A stretch of DNA of 64,000 nt from assembly GCA_965219175.1 (NCBI GenBank), contig CBDCNI010000001.1:1-64000 (forward strand). Direction: 5' to 3'. This DNA is from JBBPZK01 sp965219175. Lineage in GTDB: Bacteria > Actinomycetota > Rubrobacteria > Rubrobacterales > Rubrobacteraceae. Shown here one piece after another: positions 58,098 through 64,000 of the stretch (position 1 is the stretch's first letter; every line of letters begins with the position of its first letter). The notes beneath the pieces are model-generated. The model made no database searches, was not told the DNA's origin, and worked only from the letters and a program-made list of their open reading frames with translations. Both the position numbers and the translations under genes were made by a program.

Positions 58098-59777
58098 ATG
58101 AAGGTCGATTTCGAGAGGTATCTGAAGTACGAGGAGTTGTCCGATACCCTGCGCGCTTTCGCGGAGGAGTACCCCGAACTATGCGAGATCGTCTCCATCG
58201 GGAAGAGTTACGAGGGGCGGGACATCTGGCTCGTGGAGATCACCGACCACTCCACCGGCCCCGCCTCCGACAAACCGGCCTTCTGGGTCGACGCAAATAC
58301 CCACGCCGGCGAAGTGACGGGCTCGATGTCGGCCCTCCACCTCATACAAACCCTCCTCGAAAGCCACGACTCAGACGCCCGCATCACGACCCTCCTGAAG
58401 CGCCAGGCTTTCTACGTCCTGCCACGCCTCTCCCCCGACGGCGCTGAGCGCTACCTGACCACGCCCCACAACCTCCGGGCGACCACCCGCCCCTGGCCCG
58501 AGCCGGAGGAAGAACCTGGTCTCCAGCCGGAGGACGTAGACGACGACGGCCACATACTCCAGATGCGCGTCGAGGACGAGCACGGAGAGTGGCGCATCTC
58601 CGAGAAAGACGGGAGGCTGATGGTCCCGCGACTCCCGGACGAGGCGGAGCCCGATGAGACCTACTATCGGCTCTACCGGGAAGGGACCTTCGAGGACTAC
58701 GACGGGTTCGACCGAAAGATAGCCCGTCCGCTCTACGGACTCGATATGAACCGCCAGTACCCTCACGCCTGGCGCGAGGAAAACGAGCAGTCCGGCGCTG
58801 GACCTTACCCACTCTCGGAGCCGGAGGCGCGTTCGCAGGTGGATGCTCTGCTCGCCCGCAAGAACGTCTTCTCTGCTCATACTTACCACACCTTCTGCGG
58901 CGCCATCCTGCGGCCCTTCTCGGATAGGGAAGACCTTCAGATGCCAGAGCACGACCTGGCTGTATTCAAGGCAATAGGAGATCGGGGAACTGAGATCACC
59001 GGCTACCCGAACATCTCCGTCTACCACGACTTCCGCTACGACCCGAGGGACGTGATGACCGGCGCCTTCGACGACTGGGCCTATTCGAGTTACGGTGTCT
59101 TCGCCTACACCATAGAGTTCTGGAGCCTGGCGAGAAACGCCGGCATCGAGGTCGATGACTTTATAGAGATCTTCCGCAGGCCGTCTGAGGAGCAGCAGTT
59201 AAAGATGCTCGCCTGGAACGATCAGGAGCTAGACGGTGAAGGTTTCGCCCCGTGGACGGAGTTCGATCACCCGCAACTCGGGCGGGTTGAGGTCGGGGGT
59301 TGGAAGACAAAATTCACCTTCCAGAACCCACCACCCAAATTCCTCGAAACCGAGTGCCGCAAGCTCACCGACTTCGCCCTCTCCCACGCCTCCTGCGCCC
59401 CACGCCTCGAAGCGGAGCTTTCGGAACAGGAATTGCCGGGCGGCCTGCGCAAGCTAGAGCTGACGGTCGAGAACACAGGCTACCTGCCGACCAACGTAAG
59501 CCGGATAGCCGCCGATAAGAAGACAGTAAAGCCCGTGAAGGTAGAGGTAAAGCTGCCGGAGGGCGCGACGCTCGTCTCCGGCGAGGCGAAGATGGGACTA
59601 GGACACCTCACAGGGCGGTCATCGTTAGAGGGCAACTCGTGGAAGAACCCGGCGTTCTGGGCGGGTCTTCCTTCGGACTACGCCCGGCGCGCGGCGTGGA
59701 TGGTAGATGGAGGAGGCAGGGTCGAGGTAGAGGTCCGGAGCGACAAAGCCGGGACCCTGCGTTTGAAGAGTGGCTAG
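58098..59777 (+). CDS. M14 family zinc carboxypeptidase
   Basis: A 559-residue peptidase. The zinc motif HAGE lies near residue 75 (NTHAGEVTG) and the second zinc histidine probably in AHTYH; the catalytic glutamate is in YTIEFWS (about 340). GLDMNRQYPHAW supplies the substrate-binding Asn-Arg pair. The C-terminal 150 residues form a beta-sandwich extension. No signal peptide is seen, so it may act in the cytosol, unlike most secreted carboxypeptidases. ATG at 58098 follows GGGGAG. Its substrate could be a peptide or a murein-linked one. Confidence 0.85.
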   Translation: MKVDFERYLKYEELSDTLRAFAEEYPELCEIVSIGKSYEGRDIWLVEITDHSTGPASDKPAFWVDANTHAGEVTGSMSALHLIQTLLESHDSDARITTLLKRQAFYVLPRLSPDGAERYLTTPHNLRATTRPWPEPEEEPGLQPEDVDDDGHILQMRVEDEHGEWRISEKDGRLMVPRLPDEAEPDETYYRLYREGTFEDYDGFDRKIARPLYGLDMNRQYPHAWREENEQSGAGPYPLSEPEARSQVDALLARKNVFSAHTYHTFCGAILRPFSDREDLQMPEHDLAVFKAIGDRGTEITGYPNISVYHDFRYDPRDVMTGAFDDWAYSSYGVFAYTIEFWSLARNAGIEVDDFIEIFRRPSEEQQLKMLAWNDQELDGEGFAPWTEFDHPQLGRVEVGGWKTKFTFQNPPPKFLETECRKLTDFALSHASCAPRLEAELSEQELPGGLRKLELTVENTGYLPTNVSRIAADKKTVKPVKVEVKLPEGATLVSGEAKMGLGHLTGRSSLEGNSWKNPAFWAGLPSDYARRAAWMVDGGGRVEVEVRSDKAGTLRLKSG

Positions 59778-59783
59778 GAGACT

Positions 59784-60056
59784 CTAGCTAACGTCTGTGA
59801 TGCGGGCTGCGACCCAGACCTTCTCCTCGGACGTGATGTATTCTCCCCGCCACGAGACGCCTTTGAGGCGGTTGAAGAGGCGGGCGGCCTCCGTCGGGTC
59901 TTCCAGCCCTATCTCGATACCCAGGGCTTCGATCTCGCCGCGGGAGATGTTGGCCGGCACCTCATCCAGACGCTCTTTGAGAACCTCCCGCATCTTCGTC
60001 TGGTACTGCCGATCCGGGGTGCGCCGCCGATAACGTCCCTGCTCCTGCTCGATCAT
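59784..60056 (-). CDS. Small hypothetical protein
   Basis: A 90-residue soluble protein with a basic N-terminus and helices (MREVLKERLDEVPANISRGEIEAL), then TEAARLFNRLKGVSWRGEYI. AGGAGGTGAACC lies just before the ATG at 60056, a strong ribosome site. No family is recognised. It is convergent with the carboxypeptidase gene, six bases apart. Confidence 0.6.
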   Translation of the reverse strand: MIEQEQGRYRRRTPDRQYQTKMREVLKERLDEVPANISRGEIEALGIEIGLEDPTEAARLFNRLKGVSWRGEYITSEEKVWVAARITDVS

Positions 60057-60133
60057 GGTTCACCTCCTGAAATTCCGTGTACCCTCGTGATCAGTTTGCA
60101 TGCATATCGGGAATGAAACTGTCGTCGCTAACA

Positions 60134-60634
60134 CTAAATCTGCTCCAGCTCATCTAGTAGATCCAAAACCGCCTCAACCGGTCGCTCTCCCTGATACAAA
60201 CCTACTACGTTCGAGTCGCCGTCAACGATCACTATCGCCGCTGCCCTGTTGGTCCTCCTGACGCCGTAAGAGCGGCTGACGAAACCGCCCCAGTCGGGCA
60301 GTATGATCACGTATTCGGCAGGGTCTACATCGGGCGGCAGTTCGACCGCCGCCTTTTCGTAAGCCTGGTTCAAGACAAGGGCGACCGTCATCCAGTAGAC
60401 CGGCGGCACGATGGAGAGGTCGATAACGCTCGCGACGGTCGCCTGATCCGGGGATGGATAGCGGGCGCGGACGGCGCGGTTGATCAACCGCGCCGTCGGG
60501 GCCGTTCCCTGAAGGTGGAAGATCAAAACAAGCGGACGACCCGCCAAACCGTCCAGGCTGAACCGCCGACCCGAACCGGCCGCCAACAACCGGAACTCCG
60601 GAGCCTGCTCCCCATTTTCTACCCTCTGCTCCAT
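60134..60634 (-). CDS. Redoxin-fold protein lacking all cysteines
   Basis: A 166-residue protein with the thioredoxin/peroxiredoxin layout: APEFRLLAAGSGRRFSLDGLAGRPLVLIFHL opens the fold and VDPAEYVIILPDWGG lies near the middle. The position where a peroxidatic cysteine (PxxxTxxC) is expected reads GTAPTAR, and the whole protein has no cysteine, so it cannot be a thiol peroxidase. It may be a degenerate or structural member. It is encoded just after the truncated RND gene, same direction. ATG at 60634 is set by the frame. Confidence 0.65.
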   Translation of the reverse strand: MEQRVENGEQAPEFRLLAAGSGRRFSLDGLAGRPLVLIFHLQGTAPTARLINRAVRARYPSPDQATVASVIDLSIVPPVYWMTVALVLNQAYEKAAVELPPDVDPAEYVIILPDWGGFVSRSYGVRRTNRAAAIVIVDGDSNVVGLYQGERPVEAVLDLLDELEQI

Positions 60635-60646
60635 ACTGGACGCTCC

Positions 60647-61240
60647 CTAGCTCTTTCTCTTCCTCATGCGGGCGCGGGCTCCTTCGGGGACGGAGTAGCC
60701 GACCGGCACCACCAACAGCGTCAAGAAGGTCGAGGTGGCGAGTCCGCCTATGACCAGGATGGCGAGGCTGCTGGAGATCAGGGTGCCGCCGCCGCCAACG
60801 CCGAGCGCCAGCGGCGTGAGCGCCCCGATGGTTACCAGGGCCGTCATCAGAATCGGCCGCAGACGCGCCCTTCCGGCCTCGACGATGGCGTCGTCCAGCG
60901 AATCGTGGTGGATCTCATCTTCCGCCTGTTTGGCGTCCGCGTCCAGGCTTAGTTGCACGAGCACCACGGAGAACCCTTGCGAGGAGGTCGACTGTGTACT
61001 ATCTATGCCCTGCACGTTCCCGAGCGCGGACTCTATCGGCTGGGTGACCTGCTCGTCCACCAGTTCCGGTCCCGCGCCCGGCACCGGGGTCGCTATGGCT
61101 ATCGTCGGGAACTCTATGTTCGGCAGAAGCTCCTGGTTGAGGCGCGTCGTGGCGTACACGCCGCTGGCTATGAGGAGCACGGCCGCGAGGATCACCACGG
61201 ACTTGTTCTTCAAGCTCCAGCCGATGATGCTGCTTCTCAT
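60647..61240 (-). pseudogene. RND efflux transporter with large in-frame internal deletion
   Basis: A 197-residue protein joining the N-terminus and the C-terminus of an AcrB/HAE1-type RND pump. Residues 1-109 match the first helix and the start of the porter domain (LNQELLPNIEFPTIAIATPVPGAG, then QVTQPIE). From about 112 (HDSLDDAIVEAGRARLRPILMT) it matches the last two helices (IGALTPLALG, VIGGLATSTFLTLLVVP). About 800 residues are missing, with the frame kept, so transport is not expected. It may be a decayed gene or a minimal fragment. The ATG overlaps the MarR stop (ATGA). Confidence 0.75.
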
Positions 61241-61725
61241 CTGACATCCTCCCCGGATATAGGGCCGAGTCCCGAAACGAGAAGCTTCAATCCTTTTAGA
61301 AACGCCTGTGCCTCTTCCTCCGTCATCTGCTCGACGACCCAGACGAGCTGCTCCCGCTGCCGGTCCAGCATCCGGCGTGCTATCTTCTGCATCCCCGGCA
61401 CGAAGTCGACGAGCACCACCCGCCTGTCCTTCGCGTCATGACGCCGCTCGACCATCCCGAGATCCACCAACCGGTCTACGAGCTGCGTAACCGCCGGGGA
61501 CGACACCCCCAACGCCTCGGCCAACTGCCGGATCGAATGCGGACCACGGGCCAGTGAGATCATGATCTGGATGTGCCCCGGCGAAACGTGAACGTCCGTC
61601 GGTATACCCCGACGCGCGATCTCATCGACCATCTCATCGAACTCCACCACGTCCGGACGGTCCAACAACCTACCCAAAACCGGCAACAACATGAAGATCT
61701 CATCAACCAACGACTCGCGGTCCAA
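61237..61725 (-). CDS. MarR family transcriptional regulator
   Basis: A 162-residue winged-helix regulator. The helix-turn-helix region is SIRQLAEALGVSSPAVTQLVDRLVDLGMVERRHDAKDRRVVLVDF, with the wing in RRHDAKDRR; flanking helices form the dimer interface (about 1-40 and 115-150). MarR proteins repress efflux or stress genes and let go on binding phenolic ligands. It is translationally coupled to the RND remnant, implying it once regulated a pump, probably the operon itself. Strand and length match the family. Confidence 0.88.
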   Translation of the reverse strand: MDRESLVDEIFMLLPVLGRLLDRPDVVEFDEMVDEIARRGIPTDVHVSPGHIQIMISLARGPHSIRQLAEALGVSSPAVTQLVDRLVDLGMVERRHDAKDRRVVLVDFVPGMQKIARRMLDRQREQLVWVVEQMTEEEAQAFLKGLKLLVSGLGPISGEDVR

Positions 61726-61852
61726 CTCATACCTTTATTTAAGCCGCTTACATAAGTAGCTTAACTATATCACGGATCTCTGATAGCATGCGCCTACCGG
61801 GAAGATTTTTACTTTGGCCGTTAGAAACGGCGATGAGATGGAGGCGTTGGGG

Positions 61853-62848
61853 ATGAGGCTCAGGACGATACTGGCGGCGGGCGGGCTGATCGGTGGACTG
61901 GCGGCGTGGAACAGGAAGCTGGAGAGTAGCGGTGGCGAGACCGGAGGTTTGGGCGGAGAGGTCCGTCGTTACCGGTGGCGGAGCGGGGACCTCGCGTACA
62001 CAGTTGCGGGCGACCCCGAAGCGGAGCCGCTGGTTCTGGTCCACGGCATCTACGCCGGGGCGTCTTCCTTCGAGTTCAGGAAGAACTTCGGAGAGTTGTC
62101 GGAGAGCTTCCGAGTCTACGCGCTCGATTTGCTCGGGTGCGGTATGTCGGAACGCCCGGCGAAGCGCTACGGGCCGGAGGACGTAACTTCACAGATAGAG
62201 GATTTCGTGCGCGAGGAGGTCGGGAGGCGGGCGCACCTCGTCGCGAGTTCCCTAAGCGGCGCGTTGGCTATCCCGGCCGCCGTCCGGAGCCCGAGGCTCT
62301 TCGGTAAACTCGTGCTCGTCTGCCCGACCGGCTACGCCAGCCTGAGCAGGCGGTCTGGGCTTTTGGGAGACTTCATTTACGGGCTCTTCTTGGCGCCCGT
62401 GCTCGGGGATTCGCTCTACCACGCCATCGTCTCGCGGCGGGGCATCCGTTACTACCTGGCGCGGATGGCTTACCACGACCCGTCGTTCGTGACGGAGGAC
62501 CTGATCGACGGCTACTACCAGGCGGGGCATGGTCGAAGGGCGAAGTATCTGCCGGCGGCGTTCGTGGCGGGCAAGCTCAATATCGGGGTTGCAGACTACT
62601 GGCCGCGGGCGCCGCAGCGGTCCCTGATCTGCTGGGGTTACGAAGCCAAGACCACGCCGGTCCAAGAGGCAGAGGACTTTCTACAGAACAACCCCAGATC
62701 CGAGCCCAGAATCTTCAGGGACGCCGCCCTCCTGCCCCAGGACGAACGGGCCGATACCTTCAACCGCGAGGTACGAGAATTCCTGCTGCCGGATAACAAT
62801 GCAGAGACGGAAACCGTTACCGGTCCCGGAGAGCCCGCCGACCGCTGA
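61853..62848 (+). CDS. Alpha/beta hydrolase
   Basis: A 331-residue hydrolase with an N-terminal helical segment (LRTILAAGGLIGGLAAW, membrane-anchor-like) and an alpha/beta core: VLVHGIYAGASSFEFRKN, YALDLLGCGMSE and a nucleophile elbow VASSLSGALA that has Ala and Ser instead of the usual glycines. A cap domain lies at about 185-245; the last motif is CWGYEAKTTPVQEAE. ATG at 61853 follows GGAGG at eight bases; the frame opens at TTG 61814. Substrate unknown. The end overlaps the convergent small gene by 32 bases. Confidence 0.8.
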   Translation: MRLRTILAAGGLIGGLAAWNRKLESSGGETGGLGGEVRRYRWRSGDLAYTVAGDPEAEPLVLVHGIYAGASSFEFRKNFGELSESFRVYALDLLGCGMSERPAKRYGPEDVTSQIEDFVREEVGRRAHLVASSLSGALAIPAAVRSPRLFGKLVLVCPTGYASLSRRSGLLGDFIYGLFLAPVLGDSLYHAIVSRRGIRYYLARMAYHDPSFVTEDLIDGYYQAGHGRRAKYLPAAFVAGKLNIGVADYWPRAPQRSLICWGYEAKTTPVQEAEDFLQNNPRSEPRIFRDAALLPQDERADTFNREVREFLLPDNNAETETVTGPGEPADR

Positions 62849-63080
62849 CCCCGACCTCGTTGCGGGCGTTTCCACCGACCGAAAGACTCTCCCACAGCGC
62901 CCGCCAGACCGCTTCGGGCTCGACGGCGAAAGCCACCCGGAAAAGCGTCCGCGCGGCCCTGGAGCGCAACGAAGGCCCGCGATTAGCGAGCAAGGCGGCG
63001 CGTCTGTGCTCGGCCATCGCCAGCTCGCGAGACCTCTCGTCCCGGATCATCTCGTACAGCGCGTCTGGGTGCATGTTCAC
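62817..63080 (-). CDS. Small hypothetical protein
   Basis: An 87-residue basic, helical protein starting NMHPDALYEMIRDERSRELAMAEHRRAALLA, similar in style to short actinobacterial proteins of unknown function. GTG at 63080 follows GGGAG at five bases. Its end overlaps the convergent hydrolase gene by 32 bases. Evidence for function is absent. Confidence 0.5.
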   Translation of the reverse strand: MNMHPDALYEMIRDERSRELAMAEHRRAALLANRGPSLRSRAARTLFRVAFAVEPEAVWRALWESLSVGGNARNEVGVSGRRALRDR

Positions 63081-63301
63081 CGGATCTCCCCATCCCTCGG
63101 ACCACTTTCGTTACACTGGTTATACAGCCCATCCGGCCATAAAAAAGACCTTTCTCGACGCGCTCTCGAAATACGGAAAAGCTGCTGTTTGAGCCTGAAA
63201 AAGAGTAGGTAGACGGCGCTTGCGAGCCGGACGCATCGCTCCCCGCTATAATGTCCGTTGCGTCGTTGGAACGGTCGGGTTACGGGGAGAGGAGGCGTTG
63301 G

Positions 63302-63985
63302 ATGGCTGAAGGCGAATTCCGGCTTCCGGGCTCATCTTACGAAGAGTTGGCGAACATCATCGTGGCTTATGGGACGCGCGACGAGGCGTCAAATCCAGGC
63401 GATGTGAGCAAGTTAAACTCCGTTCACCAGTCCAGTTTCAGCCGCAACAACGCTTTTCTAGCCGCCATCGGGATCCTGCAGGGTGAGAGAGAGAAGCTCG
63501 TCACCAGGACGGGGCGGGATCTGGCGCTGTCTCTGAGCCGCAAGGAACAGAAGGACATCCAGCGGGGGTGGCGTCGTATCATCTCAACCAACGAATTCTT
63601 GCAGAACGTCCTCTCCGCCGTCAAGCTCCGAGAAGGCATGATGCGCCCCGCCCTCCAGGCGTACATCGCCCACGTCGCCCGTCAGCCCAGGAATAAGCCA
63701 GTCATGACGGGCGCCAACGCGATCATCGACATGCTAAAAGCCGCCGGCCTCTTGGAAGAAGACGCCGGAGAACTGAACGCGACCTTCGACGTAGAATCGG
63801 ATCTCTACACGCCTGCCGGAGACCTGCCGGAGAACGAGACGGCTGCCACAGCATCGACCACGATAACATCGGGCGCGGGTCCGGCGCTGAACATCCACCT
63901 CCACATCAGATGCGACCCGGATGAGATCGAAGACCTCGCCCCAAAGCTCAGAGTCCTGCTCCGGGAGATCTCAGACTTCTCTTGA
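63302..63985 (+). CDS. Hypothetical protein
   Basis: A 227-residue soluble protein. The N-terminal 150 residues (SSYEELANIIVAYGTRDEASNPGDVSKL, then FSRNNAFLAAIGILQGEREK and LQAYIAHVARQPRNKPVMTGANAIIDML) are helical and resemble a winged-helix or HTH-type unit; the C-terminal tail has an Ala/Thr-rich spacer and a strand with LNIHLHIRCDPDEIEDL. No family is recognised with confidence. ATG at 63302 follows GAGGAGG at six bases; the frame opens at 63251. It is the last gene in the window. Confidence 0.55.
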   Translation: MAEGEFRLPGSSYEELANIIVAYGTRDEASNPGDVSKLNSVHQSSFSRNNAFLAAIGILQGEREKLVTRTGRDLALSLSRKEQKDIQRGWRRIISTNEFLQNVLSAVKLREGMMRPALQAYIAHVARQPRNKPVMTGANAIIDMLKAAGLLEEDAGELNATFDVESDLYTPAGDLPENETAATASTTITSGAGPALNIHLHIRCDPDEIEDLAPKLRVLLREISDFS

Positions 63986-64000
63986 AGTCACGCGCGAGGG

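Noticed and set aside
1..64000. CRISPR arrays, transposases, integrases, tRNA or rRNA genes
   Set aside because: No regular spaced repeats, no DDE or tyrosine-recombinase motifs, and no cloverleaf-like or rRNA-like stretch was seen in the gaps.

Overview
The window reads as chromosomal DNA from a GC-rich actinobacterium, most likely a Rubrobacter or close relative. This is inferred from GC-biased codons, many GTG/TTG starts with GGAGG-type ribosome sites, F420-type enzymes, a TipA-like MerR regulator, a class E sortase with an LAxTG substrate, a VLRF1/baeRF protein and a transporter with the extended APC architecture. No rRNA, tRNA, insertion sequence, CRISPR array or prophage was recognised. 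Coding density is high and only two gaps slightly exceed 300 bases.

Layout. 1-6.9 kb: end of a saccharopine-dehydrogenase-like gene, a fungal-type (CipB-like) MDR dehydrogenase and a run of membrane proteins (AI-2E exporter family, MscS channel, DUF389, TspO, small membrane proteins). 6.9-11.6 kb: DHA2 drug exporter, kynureninase, DUF5946 protein, MerR/TipAS regulator. 11.9-16.6 kb: surface-glycan block with an epimerase, a flippase, a DUF2304-GT2 glycosyltransferase and a UDP-sulfoquinovose synthase. 16.7-23.5 kb: arylformamidase-like hydrolase, NAD-binding epimerase, VLRF1 release-factor-like protein, DoxX protein and an ECF sigma/membrane anti-sigma pair. 23.7-25.7 kb: large APC permease. 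25.9-35.9 kb: alpha-galactoside catabolic island (MelR-like activator, GH4 alpha-galactosidase, ABC importer without its ATPase, galactonate-dehydratase-like enzyme, two Gfo/Idh oxidoreductases, a sugar isomerase). 36.1-39.8 kb: accessory-looking, lower-GC stretch with a three-gene TIGR04255 cassette and a sortase operon. 40-45.9 kb: hydrolase, reverse transsulfuration operon (CBS, a 65-residue unknown, CGL), GNAT, and a split lipoate ligase facing a second ligase. 45.9-53.4 kb: F420 oxidoreductase, HAD dehalogenase, TauE exporter, fused siroheme decarboxylase, family-4 uracil-DNA glycosylase and an amino-acid ABC transporter. 53.4-64 kb: MEDS and HD-GYP signalling pair, PASTA kinase, M14 carboxypeptidase, cysteine-free redoxin, internally deleted RND protein with MarR regulator, hydrolase and small unknowns.

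How the genes work together. The alpha-galactoside island is a self-contained uptake, hydrolysis and sugar-oxidation unit under a MelR-type activator. The transsulfuration operon converts homocysteine to cysteine. The glycan block probably builds and flips a sulfonated sugar-containing glycan. Candidates for undescribed biology are the overlapping TIGR04255 three-gene cassette, the sulfoquinovose glycan operon, the internally deleted RND protein next to a MarR repressor and Cys-less redoxin, and two genes whose signals point to non-standard start codons (ATC near 6855, CTG near 57878). All functions are assigned by reading motifs; no database search was run.
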